The notes beneath the pieces were generated by a model. It saw only the letters and a list, made by a program, of their open reading frames with translations, made no database searches and was not told the origin of the DNA. A stretch of DNA of 64,000 nucleotides, from positions 5,394,001-5,458,000 of the forward strand of contig NZ_CP114901.1 of NCBI RefSeq assembly GCF_027497175.1. Direction: 5' to 3'. Every line of letters starts with the position of its first letter. Within the stretch, counting starts at the first letter, position 1. A program made the translations under genes and the position numbers. The DNA comes from Verrucosispora sp. WMMD573 (GTDB lineage Bacteria; Actinomycetota; Actinomycetes; Mycobacteriales; Micromonosporaceae). This document shows, piece after piece, positions 26,623 to 34,946 of the stretch.

Positions 26623-27519
26623 TCAGATCAGCGGGCAGCTGTTGCGGTACTGCCGGATGCCGGATCGGTCGTTGAGGGGGCAGAGGAAGGGGCTGTAGCG
26701 GGTGTCGCTGTCGATGAATATCTTCAGCCACGGGATCATCGTGCGGGCAAGCGTGGTGCTCGGCTGTCCGATGTAGTTGTGACCCGCACCCGTCACCTCG
26801 ATGTAGGCACGCTCGGTGGCGGCGGGAATGGTGTCGTACAAGCTGGTCAGGCGTGCCGGCGTCACGAGCGTGTCGTTCTGCATGGCGTAGATCAACGTGG
26901 GCACCCGATCGTTGGCCAGGCTGCCCGACGGCAGGTGGGGCGCGTTTCCGATCGTCGCCTTCAGCGTCGGCCGCCGCAGGGCCGCGTCGAGGGCGCCACC
27001 GCCGCCCATGGAATGCCCCAGCACCGCGAGGCGGTTGGCGTCGAGACGGGTACGCACGGAACTGCGTTGGGCCAGGTAGTCCAGTGCCGCGAGCAGTTGG
27101 GTGCCGCGGCTGGTGGGGCTGTCGTTGAGGTTGTTGGTCTCGATTCCGAACACGACGAAACCCTGCGAGGCCAGCCGAGGCCCCAGCCAGGAAATTCCGG
27201 ACCAGGTGCCGTTGAGCCCCGGCGAGATGGCGATTCCGCCGAAGGTGCCCTGGCTGGTGCTGGTCGGATAGTAGATCACCCCGCCGCCGAATCCGTTGCC
27301 CCTGGGCACCGTGGTCGAGGCGATGGCGAAGGGTCCGGTGGGGGCCGCGATGCTGGCGGCGGTCGGATTCGGACCACGTTGGTAGGGGCTGGCAGCGGCG
27401 GCAGGGCTGGCCGCTGTCGTCGCGGCGACCAGGCCCAGGATGATCGCGACGCCACCAAGTGCCCTACGGATCGGCGATGGGCGTGGTTGCCGTAGCCGAG
27501 CGGTTTCCTCGTACGACAT
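26623..27519 (-). CDS. Secreted polyester hydrolase / cutinase (PET-hydrolase-like family)
   Basis: A 298-residue secreted alpha/beta-hydrolase. The signal peptide ends near AAAASPYQRGPNPT, which matches the mature N-terminus of Thermobifida-type cutinases. Other shared features are GFGGGVIYYP, AISPG, nucleophile Ser in GHSMGGGGAL, Asp in NDTLV, His in TGAGHN, and a C-terminal disulfide pair (FLCP and NSCP). Strong AAGGAGG before the ATG. Two aromatic residues that line the polyester cleft in the Thermobifida enzymes (Tyr in SPGYTG, Trp in PWHL) are here Leu and a non-aromatic segment, so PET activity is doubtful; plant cutin or other esters are more likely. It is under a rhamnose-type operator. 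Confidence 0.9.
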   Translation of the reverse strand: MSYEETARLRQPRPSPIRRALGGVAIILGLVAATTAASPAAAASPYQRGPNPTAASIAAPTGPFAIASTTVPRGNGFGGGVIYYPTSTSQGTFGGIAISPGLNGTWSGISWLGPRLASQGFVVFGIETNNLNDSPTSRGTQLLAALDYLAQRSSVRTRLDANRLAVLGHSMGGGGALDAALRRPTLKATIGNAPHLPSGSLANDRVPTLIYAMQNDTLVTPARLTSLYDTIPAATERAYIEVTGAGHNYIGQPSTTLARTMIPWLKIFIDSDTRYSPFLCPLNDRSGIRQYRNSCPLI

Positions 27520-27618
27520 GGGCGTTCCTCCTTGTTGTTTCGCAGGCGGGAAGACCCGCCCTAGGCGACGGCGTCGGTGCAGGATGGGGATCGAGGGAAC
27601 TCCGGAGCAACGAGGCAT

Positions 27619-27676
27619 TGAATCGTTTCACTATCAATGCGCCTCGACGTTAAACCAATTCATGGCCACCCGTCAA
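27619..27676 (-). promoter_or_regulatory. Polyester hydrolase promoter and operator
   Basis: Minus strand TTGACG (27671-27676), 18 bp, TAACGT (27647-27652), then operator TGAATCGTTTCA at 27619-27630, 16 bp downstream of the -10. Confidence 0.65.
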
Positions 27677-27832
27677 TGCATGGGCCGGGACCCCTGACCA
27701 CTCATCGCAAGCGATCAATGCCGACCTTGGTCACACCCACTGGGGCGACAGCCAACCCGACGCCATTTCCGTACCGAACAAGCCCCCGATGGCCGGTCGC
27801 GGTCAATGTGGACCGCGTCGGCGCCACGCCCC

Positions 27833-27891
27833 TTGACGCAGCTACCGGCCCGTTCATACGCTATCGACAAGCTGCGATGTGAAACGTTTCA
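27833..27891 (+). promoter_or_regulatory. Promoter and operator of the secreted GH78 gene
   Basis: TTGACG (27833-27838), 18 bp, TACGCT (27857-27862), then TGAAACGTTTCA at 27880-27891, 17 bp downstream. The 486-bp gap between the two divergent secreted enzymes holds this pair of promoters and no gene that I can support. Confidence 0.65.
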
Positions 27892-28005
27892 TTGTATTCC
27901 TTTGTTGTCGATGGAACGTTCTACGGCTTCTTTCACCACCACCGCTCCCGCTCCCCACCACGGCATGCCCACATGGCAGTGTCATCCCGTTCCATGGAGG
28001 TCCAG

Positions 28006-30036
28006 GTGCTCAAGGCTGTCCTTATTCCTCAACGCAGACGGTTCAGCGGCACACGTGTCGCCCTCACATCTGTCGTCGCCATCGCGACCTGCGTCGCCGC
28101 CACCCTGCTGTCCGTGCAGGGTGCCGAGGCCGCACCGCCCACCTGGCCGGCCAACCCGAACTGGCAGAGCCTTGTGCCCGCCCCCACCAGCGACAACGTT
28201 CGTCCCGTCCAGATCGTCCGCACCAGCGGTTCGGTGACCAACGCCGGGGCGCTGACCGGTCAGGGCAGCGGCTCGACCACGCTTCGCACCACGTCGAGCA
28301 GCTCACCGGCCACCGTGGTGCTCGACTTCGGCAAGGAGGTCGGCGGCAATCCCTACGCCAATGTCTCCTCATCGACGCCCTCCGGCGGATCCTCGAACAC
28401 CCTGCGGGTCACCACCAGCGAGGCACTGCCCTTCCTCACCGCGAACAGCAGCGGAATCTACAACAACGACAACGGCTCCCCCATCACCCTGAGCGTGACC
28501 GGCGCCAGGACCTACACGGGCGGTCTGCGGGGCGGCTTCCGCTTCATGGCGGTCCAGCTGACCACCCCCGGTACGTTGACGCTGACCGCGGCCGGCCTCA
28601 CCTTCCGGGCCTACCGCGCCACACCCGACAGGTACCAGGGCTGGTTCATGTCCAGCGACGACCAGCTCAACCGGATGTGGTACGCCGGGGCCTACACGGC
28701 TCAGATGGACATGGTGCCGGTCGGTGTGGCCTCCTGCTTCAACGTGCCCGTGGTCTTCGACGGCGCCAAGCGCGACAGGGCGATCTGGTCCGGCGACCTG
28801 CTCATCACCAACCCGGTGATGCAACTCTCCCTGGGCACCAACAGCGTCCCGTACGTCAAGGGCTCCATCGACAGCATCATGAGTCTTCAGGCCTCGAACG
28901 GCCGACTGACCAGCGCGGTCGGTTTCCGCGGGTGCGGCAAGTTCGACTACGCCGTGACCTACTCCGCGTACTCGGCCATCATCGCCATCCAGTACTACCG
29001 CTACACCGGCGACACGGCGTACATCACCGCCCTGCGACCCAGACTTCAAGCGGCGGCGGCGTACCACGCGACGCGGCTCAACTCCAACGGCCTCGTCGTC
29101 ACCAACGACCCGGACTACTGGCAGACCACCCAGAACGGCGAGGTCACCGAGTACAGCCTCGCCTACTACGAACTGCTGCAGAACATGATCTGGATGGAAA
29201 GCCGAGTCGGCACCGCCGCCCGGGTCACCGAGTACACCAACATGGCTACCGCGTTGCGGAACGCCATCAACACGCGGCTGTGGAACGCCTCGGCCGGCCT
29301 CTACAAGCACACCTACGACCGGCCGAACGTCTTCCCCCTGGACGCCAACATGAACGCCATCAGGCTGGGTGTCGCGCCACCGGAGCGGGTGCAGGGCATC
29401 CTGACGTACTTCCGGAGCCGGTGGCAGGAGCACGGTAGCCAGATCAGCCAACCGGCGCCGAGCATGGCCGATCCGTACGGTCACACCATCGAGCCACTGA
29501 ACAACACCTGGGAGGTCATGGCCCGCTTCGACAGCGGTGACGCCGCCGGCGCCATCGAGTTGCTGCGGCGGCACTGGGGCATCCAGGTCGACCCGAACAG
29601 CGGCTACTACACCGGAACGTTCTGGGAGTTCGTCAACAGCAACGGCCTGCCCTCACGTGGCTTCGACAGCCTGGCCCACGCCTGGGGCGCCGGCCCCACC
29701 CAACTGATCACCGAGTCGATCCTCGGACCGACGGCGATCAATCCGGGGTACTCGACCTGGCAAGTGAAGCCGAGACCGGCCAACCTGAACTGGGCGCAGG
29801 GCCAGGTCCCGACAGCCCGAGGAGCACTCACCGTCAGGTGGGCCCGGGATACCGCCAACCAGTTCCGCATCCAGGTGACAGCGCCGGCCGGCACCAGCGG
29901 TCAGATCTGGGTGCCGCTGCTGTCGGCGTCCGCCACCACGACGGCGCCCCCCGGTGCCACGTTCGTCCGCCGCGACGGTGGCTACGACGTGTACAACGTC
30001 AATGCCGGAACATTCGAGTTCACCTCGGCACCGTAG
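28006..30036 (+). CDS. Secreted GH78-type alpha-L-rhamnosidase
   Basis: A 676-residue secreted protein. The GTG at 28006 was chosen because GGAGG lies five bases upstream; an ATG at 27994 has no ribosome site. The signal peptide runs to about AEAAPP near residue 45. The catalytic barrel shows the GH78 pattern VPVVFDGAKRDRAIWSGDLL, YYRYTGDTAYI, NTWEVMARFDSGD, GTFWEFVNSNGLPSRGFDSLAHAWGAGPTQ, and a C-terminal beta domain. It would release rhamnose outside the cell for the rhamnose importer. Substrate within GH78 cannot be read from sequence. Confidence 0.88.
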   Translation: MLKAVLIPQRRRFSGTRVALTSVVAIATCVAATLLSVQGAEAAPPTWPANPNWQSLVPAPTSDNVRPVQIVRTSGSVTNAGALTGQGSGSTTLRTTSSSSPATVVLDFGKEVGGNPYANVSSSTPSGGSSNTLRVTTSEALPFLTANSSGIYNNDNGSPITLSVTGARTYTGGLRGGFRFMAVQLTTPGTLTLTAAGLTFRAYRATPDRYQGWFMSSDDQLNRMWYAGAYTAQMDMVPVGVASCFNVPVVFDGAKRDRAIWSGDLLITNPVMQLSLGTNSVPYVKGSIDSIMSLQASNGRLTSAVGFRGCGKFDYAVTYSAYSAIIAIQYYRYTGDTAYITALRPRLQAAAAYHATRLNSNGLVVTNDPDYWQTTQNGEVTEYSLAYYELLQNMIWMESRVGTAARVTEYTNMATALRNAINTRLWNASAGLYKHTYDRPNVFPLDANMNAIRLGVAPPERVQGILTYFRSRWQEHGSQISQPAPSMADPYGHTIEPLNNTWEVMARFDSGDAAGAIELLRRHWGIQVDPNSGYYTGTFWEFVNSNGLPSRGFDSLAHAWGAGPTQLITESILGPTAINPGYSTWQVKPRPANLNWAQGQVPTARGALTVRWARDTANQFRIQVTAPAGTSGQIWVPLLSASATTTAPPGATFVRRDGGYDVYNVNAGTFEFTSAP

Positions 30037-30098
30037 TCGGCCCGCACCACCCGCAGGCGGTTCCGGCGCCGGCGGATCGTGACACGCAGGGCAGCGGC

Positions 30099-30132
30099 CC
30101 GTGGCCACCGTGATGACGGACGGTGGCCACGG
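30099..30132 (+). terminator. Terminator hairpin after the secreted GH78 gene
   Basis: CCGTGGCCACCGT (30099-30111) and ACGGTGGCCACGG (30120-30132) form a 13-bp perfect stem with an 8-base loop, 62 bp after the stop codon. It marks the edge between the catabolic island and the biosynthetic cluster. Confidence 0.8.
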
Positions 30133-30287
30133 CGCTCGCTGCAGCTACCCGGTTAGAAACCGACGCACCGGTGCCGGGCCCCGTGCAGGTGCACGTGGGA
30201 AAGAACAGCTCCTCGCCCGGCAACTCGACGCCGTGCGCCACGCCGACGAAGCCTACGTGGCCGCCAGCGCGGGTGCAGCCAATGGTC

Positions 30288-30316
30288 TTGTTAGGACAGC
30301 GGCGGACAACAATAAT
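30288..30316 (+). promoter_or_regulatory. Promoter of the amidohydrolase gene, probably leaderless
   Basis: TTGTTA (30288-30293), 17 bp, AATAAT (30311-30316), then ATG at 30323. The start of transcription would fall on or next to the A of the ATG, and there is no Shine-Dalgarno sequence, as in leaderless actinobacterial mRNAs. Confidence 0.6.
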
Positions 30317-30322
30317 TCGGCG

Positions 30323-31522
30323 ATGTCCATGCTGATCTCCGCGACGGGCTACTTCGATTCGGCCTTGGAACAGATGCTGACGCCGGCCTATGTGTTGACC
30401 GACAACGCCTCCATCGTCTGGGCTGACCGGCGACCACCTCCGGCCGAGCTCACGGCGTCGGCCGAACGCGTCTCGCTCCCGGGTCAGTACCTGCTGCCCG
30501 GGCTGATCGACAGCCACGTGCACCTGGCCTTCGACTCCGAGGCGAGCGACTGTGTCGCCGTACTGTCGGAACGGGACGACGAGCGCCTGCTGGCGGACAT
30601 GGCCCAGCGGGCTCGCCGCGCCGCCCGCGCGGGTGTCACGACGCTACGCGATCTCGGTGACCGCTCGTTTCTGACCCGACGGCTGGCCGACCGCGCAGAT
30701 GAGGATCTGCCCACGATCGTGACCGCCGGGCCCCCGCTGACCATCGCGGGTGGTCACTGCCATTTTCTCGGCGGTGTCGTCGACGGCGACGGTCCGGACG
30801 TCGTGGCCCGGCACGCCGAGCAGGGCGTTGACTTCGTCAAGGTCATGGTGACCGGTGGCATCCTCACCAGCGGGTCCGCACCCGGGCAGGTCCAGTTCGA
30901 CGTCCACGAACTCCGCTCGATCGTGAATGCCGCTCGGGCGTTCGGGCTGCCCGTGGCAGCGCATGCCCATTCGACCGCCGGCATCCGGCTCGCCGTACAA
31001 GCCGGCGTACAGAGCATCGAGCACTGCACCTTCTCCAACGACCTGGAATTCGACCTCGATCCGGCGTTGGTCGCGGAGTTGGTCAGCACCGGCACCTGGG
31101 TGTGTCCCACCTACGTCGACACTCCCACGGTCAGCTGGGATCCCGAGCACTTCGCCTGGCGGCGCCACGTGTTGGGCCGGCTGCGTCAGGCCGGGGTCAG
31201 ACTGGCGTTCGGCAGCGATGCGGGGGTCAAGCGCGGCCTACACCATGACAGCGCCCGGTGGTCGGTGACGTCGTTCGTCTCGGCCGGGCTACCGGCGCCG
31301 GCCGCTCTCGCGGCCGCCACCCTGGGCGCCGCACGGGCCTGCCGGGTCGAGGACCGGAAGGGCCGCCTCTCGCCGGGTGCGGACGCCGACATCATCGCCG
31401 TGCGGGACGATCCGCTCACCGACCCGACCACCCTCGTCCGGCCCTCGTTCGTCATGATCCGCGGCCGGATGGTCAGTCCGTCGACCGATCCGGCCGTGGA
31501 GGCCGACTGCCCTGGCAACTGA
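30323..31522 (+). CDS. Metal-dependent amidohydrolase (imidazolonepropionase/prolidase-like)
   Basis: A 399-residue amidohydrolase-superfamily protein with all metal ligands: HVH in DSHVHLAF, the bridging Lys in VDFVKVMVTGG, His in AHAHSTAG and IEHCTFSN, and Asp in GSDAGV. It belongs with the Xaa-Pro dipeptidase/imidazolonepropionase-like group that cleaves cyclic amides or dipeptides. It starts at an ATG lacking a ribosome site. It is convergent with the Dpg aminotransferase (17-bp gap) and lies just inside the cluster edge. It could process a peptide-like intermediate or degrade product, but it may also be a bystander. Confidence 0.85.
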   Translation: MSMLISATGYFDSALEQMLTPAYVLTDNASIVWADRRPPPAELTASAERVSLPGQYLLPGLIDSHVHLAFDSEASDCVAVLSERDDERLLADMAQRARRAARAGVTTLRDLGDRSFLTRRLADRADEDLPTIVTAGPPLTIAGGHCHFLGGVVDGDGPDVVARHAEQGVDFVKVMVTGGILTSGSAPGQVQFDVHELRSIVNAARAFGLPVAAHAHSTAGIRLAVQAGVQSIEHCTFSNDLEFDLDPALVAELVSTGTWVCPTYVDTPTVSWDPEHFAWRRHVLGRLRQAGVRLAFGSDAGVKRGLHHDSARWSVTSFVSAGLPAPAALAAATLGAARACRVEDRKGRLSPGADADIIAVRDDPLTDPTTLVRPSFVMIRGRMVSPSTDPAVEADCPGN

Positions 31523-31539
31523 GCACCGCCACAGACCGT

Positions 31540-32856
31540 TCACCCGGTCACCTCGGTGACGAAGTCGGCGAGCCGACGTACGCCCTCATCGATCTGAGGC
31601 GGCGTCAGATAGCTGCACGACAGGCGGATGTCGTTGCGCCCAGACCCGTCCAGGTGGAAGGCGGACATGGGCATCCACAGCACGCCGAACCGGGACGCGG
31701 CGAGTTCCAGCAACCCGTAGTCGGCCACCACCGGTGTCCGGAGCCGTACGAAGAAACCACCTTGCGGGCGGTTCCAGGTCACCCCCGACCCGGGCGGTAG
31801 ATGCCGGCCCAGTGCCGCCAGGAGATGGTCGAGGTTGCGTTGGTAGACCCCCGCACGGGCCTGGCCCAGGGCGGCCATCGAACCGCCGTGCGCCAGCAGC
31901 ATTCCGCCGATGATGCCCTGACAGATGGGAGAGGTGTTGACCGTCACCATGCCCTTGAGCAGCGCGAGGGCCTCCGACAACGTCCCGCCGCCCCGGTCGT
32001 CGTAAAAGCGCTGGTCGGCGACCACGTAACCGACCCGCGCGCCGGGCAGACAGGTCTTGGCGAACGTGCCCAGGTGTACGACCCGGTCGCCACCGGTCAT
32101 GGCCTTCAGCGACGGAGGCACACCGGCGGTCGGGGCGGTGAACGCGTAGGCGCTGTCCTCAAGGACCAGAAGATCCTCTTGCCGGGCCACCGCGAGCAGC
32201 GTCTCCCGGACGTCGGTGCGGCAGCACACCCCGGACGGGTTGGCGAAGTCGGGCGCGACGTACACCGCGCGAATCCGGCGCCCCTGGCTTCGCGCCACCG
32301 CACACGCCCGCTCGAGCGCCTGGGTGTCGATGCCCGCCTCGGTCTCCGGCACGGCCACGAGCGGGATGTCCAGCAGCCGCGCCGCCCCGACAATTCCGAC
32401 ATAGCACGGGTTCGTCACGGCCAGCACGTCCTGCCGCGAGCGGCACAGCGCCCGCAGCACCAGCAGCATCGCCTCCTGAGCGCCGACGGTGACCACGACC
32501 GCCTCGGGGGACACCGCAACGCCGAGGTCGCGGGTGAGGGCTCCAGCGATGAGTTCGTTGATGATGCCCTGGCTCGGGCCGTACTCGTGGAGCAGACGCC
32601 GGATCCGCTGATCGCTCAAGCCCCGCTCACGGGCCAGGTACGTCTGGTAGACGCCGAGGTAGTGGTTGACCGCGGTGTCGTCGAGGTGGCCGAGGTCGGG
32701 CGCTCCCGGCGCGAACGAGATCGCCGTCGGATGGCGCGACATGATCTCGTTGAGCACCTGGACCGACCGCAGGGCCGGATCCGCCAGCGATGAGTGCAGC
32801 AGCAGCGGCTCGTCGCGCTTCGACTCGGTCAGAGCTTCGACGCCGGAGAGTTCCAT
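31540..32856 (-). CDS. Arylglycine aminotransferase (HpgT/Pgat type) for 3,5-dihydroxyphenylglycine
   Basis: A 438-residue fold-type I PLP enzyme of the AAT/MocR-like group. The PLP lysine is in GTFAKTCLPGARVGYV, with YVAPDFANPSGV and the C-terminal IRLSCSYLTPPQI carboxylate-binding Arg region. It starts 28 bp inside the end of dpgC. In glycopeptide clusters the homologue converts 3,5-dihydroxyphenylglyoxylate (and the 4-hydroxy analogue) to the L-arylglycine. Here no Hpg genes exist, so Dpg is the expected product. Confidence 0.9.
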   Translation of the reverse strand: MELSGVEALTESKRDEPLLLHSSLADPALRSVQVLNEIMSRHPTAISFAPGAPDLGHLDDTAVNHYLGVYQTYLARERGLSDQRIRRLLHEYGPSQGIINELIAGALTRDLGVAVSPEAVVVTVGAQEAMLLVLRALCRSRQDVLAVTNPCYVGIVGAARLLDIPLVAVPETEAGIDTQALERACAVARSQGRRIRAVYVAPDFANPSGVCCRTDVRETLLAVARQEDLLVLEDSAYAFTAPTAGVPPSLKAMTGGDRVVHLGTFAKTCLPGARVGYVVADQRFYDDRGGGTLSEALALLKGMVTVNTSPICQGIIGGMLLAHGGSMAALGQARAGVYQRNLDHLLAALGRHLPPGSGVTWNRPQGGFFVRLRTPVVADYGLLELAASRFGVLWMPMSAFHLDGSGRNDIRLSCSYLTPPQIDEGVRRLADFVTEVTG

Positions 32857-34121
32857 GCGGCACCCACCTTGCGCAGGACGTCAGCGCTGTAGAGCCGTCG
32901 GGCCTGCACGACGGCGAATTCGGCAAGGTACTCACGGAACATGGTCAGCGGCTCCTCGGCCAGGCTGAGCATCGCGCGGTTCGCGGCGACCGCCGGGCTG
33001 GCCAGGTCCCGCACCGCGTCCTCGATCGCGGAGTCCATGTCCTGCGGGGCAACGACCTGGTCGCAGATGAGTCTGGCCTCCGGATCCTTCGCGTGCAGGC
33101 GCTCACCGCCGAGAATCATCCGGCGCGCCAGCCGAGCGCCGACCGCACGGGGCAGACGCATGTTGGCGATTCCCGGGACAATGCCTTCCTTGGCTGCCGG
33201 CAGGCTGAACCAGGAGTCGTCCGCGGCGATCACCCTGTCCATCACCAGAAGCAGTTGCAGGCCGCCGCCGATGGCAAAGGAATCGACTGCGGCGATCCAC
33301 GGCTTCGTGACCGACGTCCTGGTCTGGTCACGGTCATGCGCCAGGCCCCGGATCATCTTGTGGACACAACCGAGCTCCCGCCGGAGCAGAAAGTCGACAA
33401 ACGAGATGCGCCCGTCGCGAAGGTGCCGCAGGTTGAGTCCGGCGCTGAACACCCGCCGGCCGTCATAGCCGCCACGACGCACCGGGCCACCGCGGAGCAC
33501 GCCGACCCGTACCTGCGGGTCGAGGAGGGCCAGGTCGACCGCGGTCTCCATCGCCTCGACCAGTTCGTCGTCCTCGGCGTTGAGAAACTGATCATTGTTA
33601 AAGGTCAGGTGGGCGGCCTCGCCGCGCCGCTCCAGCAGCACCCGACCCAGGTCGAGTCGTCCGGTGGCCTGGAACGAGGGCAGCAGGGACGCGGCGGCCG
33701 TGCCGGGGCGGCGCATCGCCCAGATCAGGTGCTCACCGATTTCGGGCACCCGCAGCAGGCCACGGAAGAAGATCCCCTGATCGATCTCCAGTCCATCCTT
33801 GTCGGCCTGACGACGCGCTCGCTCCTCGGCGAGTTGCCTAGCGGTCGGCACCAGGCCCGGAAATGCCTCCGCCGCGGCCAGCACGAGCGGCGACAGCGTG
33901 AGAGGACGCGAGCGGTCATGGGTGAGGGCATCGTAGATCGCCGCGGCGTGGGCGTCGACGAACGCGTCGCGGGCCTCCCGGGCGCTCTCCAGCAGGGAGT
34001 CGGCGGCCGCCTGCTCCTCCGCCGTACGACAGGCCCTGGTCGGCAGGCGGCCGAGCGCGCGTTCGCTGTGGGCGACGGTGGCAGCCAGGGTCGCCGCCTC
34101 GCCGGCGAGCCGCCCGCTCAT
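32829..34121 (-). CDS. dpgC: DpgC, cofactor-free 3,5-dihydroxyphenylacetyl-CoA dioxygenase
   Basis: A 430-residue crotonase-fold enzyme with the long alpha-helical N-terminal domain specific to DpgC. The oxyanion-hole region is SFAIGGGLQLLLVMDRVIAADDSWFSLPAAKEGIVPG near residues 285-320. It oxidises 3,5-dihydroxyphenylacetyl-CoA with O2 and releases CoA, giving 3,5-dihydroxyphenylglyoxylate without metal or flavin, as established for vancomycin-type clusters. The ATG overlaps the dpgB stop (ATGA). Confidence 0.95.
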   Translation of the reverse strand: MSGRLAGEAATLAATVAHSERALGRLPTRACRTAEEQAAADSLLESAREARDAFVDAHAAAIYDALTHDRSRPLTLSPLVLAAAEAFPGLVPTARQLAEERARRQADKDGLEIDQGIFFRGLLRVPEIGEHLIWAMRRPGTAAASLLPSFQATGRLDLGRVLLERRGEAAHLTFNNDQFLNAEDDELVEAMETAVDLALLDPQVRVGVLRGGPVRRGGYDGRRVFSAGLNLRHLRDGRISFVDFLLRRELGCVHKMIRGLAHDRDQTRTSVTKPWIAAVDSFAIGGGLQLLLVMDRVIAADDSWFSLPAAKEGIVPGIANMRLPRAVGARLARRMILGGERLHAKDPEARLICDQVVAPQDMDSAIEDAVRDLASPAVAANRAMLSLAEEPLTMFREYLAEFAVVQARRLYSADVLRKVGAAWNSPASKL

Positions 34122-34888
34122 CTCTTGCTCTCGTCGACCCGCGACGTGACCAACCGGCGCAACTCGCGATCGCAGGCCGCGAGGTGAGTACCGAGCGCGT
34201 CGTCGAACTCGGTCGCAATGGCCTCCAACAGCAGTTGCCGGCGCATCGCGAGATCGAACCCGGCCGTCGGTCCCATCAGCATGGCGGCTGAGCGCCAGGT
34301 CGTGTCGAGCTGTTCGGGCGGTGCGACCTCGTCGACAAGCCCGAGCCGCAGCGCCTCGTCCGCGTTCAGCTCGTGCCCCCACAGCACCAGCTGCCGTGCC
34401 TTCGAGAGCCCGAGTCGCTGCACGAGCCGGTGCAGCGCCATCCCCGGCCAACAGTGCCCGGCGTTGATGGGCAGGAAGATCCGGCAGTCGGTGGAGACGA
34501 TGCGATAGTCGGTGGCGAGTAACAGATCGAGCGTGGGACCGCCGCATACTCCGTCCGCCACCGTGATGCACACGGCAGTAGAACGTTCCAGCCGACGCAC
34601 GGCCCGCTCCCACGAATTGACCTCTTTGATGGTGACCGCGCCCGGCCAGGACTGTTCCCCCTGCCGGAACGCGGCCATCCGCAACAGAATCACCTGCTGA
34701 CCCGCGTGATCCTCCGCTCGTTGGCTGGCAGCGTTGACTACCGCGGTCACCGCGGCCAGCCCACGCGTGGCGTCGACCACGAGTTCCAGGGCGGTTTCGT
34801 CGCCAAGCCGGAAGACCTCACCCGATACGTCCACAGCTCCCCGATCATCACTGGCAGACACGTCGAACATTATCATCATCGATGCCAC
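34118..34888 (-). CDS. dpgB: DpgB, enoyl-CoA hydratase-like partner of DpgA
   Basis: A 256-residue crotonase-superfamily protein with the AVCITVADGVCGGPTLDLLLATDYRIVSTDCRIFLP core and a GHCWPGMALHRLVQRLG segment. DpgB accelerates DpgA and helps dehydration/aromatisation of the tetraketide to 3,5-dihydroxyphenylacetyl-CoA. The start is uncertain: a GTG at 34888 or ATGs at 34879, 34876 and 34870, none with a good ribosome site. It lies 58 bp after dpgA and is coupled to dpgC. Confidence 0.9.
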   Translation of the reverse strand: MASMMIMFDVSASDDRGAVDVSGEVFRLGDETALELVVDATRGLAAVTAVVNAASQRAEDHAGQQVILLRMAAFRQGEQSWPGAVTIKEVNSWERAVRRLERSTAVCITVADGVCGGPTLDLLLATDYRIVSTDCRIFLPINAGHCWPGMALHRLVQRLGLSKARQLVLWGHELNADEALRLGLVDEVAPPEQLDTTWRSAAMLMGPTAGFDLAMRRQLLLEAIATEFDDALGTHLAACDRELRRLVTSRVDESKR

Positions 34889-34946
34889 TCATCGGTGCCT
34901 GTGCATGTCTAACACCTTCCTGTCAATCCAGGACGGACGGACTGCT

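Noticed and set aside
26623-27519. Naming the secreted hydrolase a PETase
   Set aside because: The family fit is good but two aromatic cleft residues important in known PET-active members are absent, so only the family is claimed.
30120-30270. Minus-strand frame with a TCTC-type peptide (GEELFFPTCTCTGPGTGAS) resembling a modified-peptide precursor
   Set aside because: No ribosome site before the GTG, the frame runs through the terminator hairpin of the neighbouring gene, and no LanB/LanC or cyclodehydratase genes are present. Likely a chance reading of an intergenic region.
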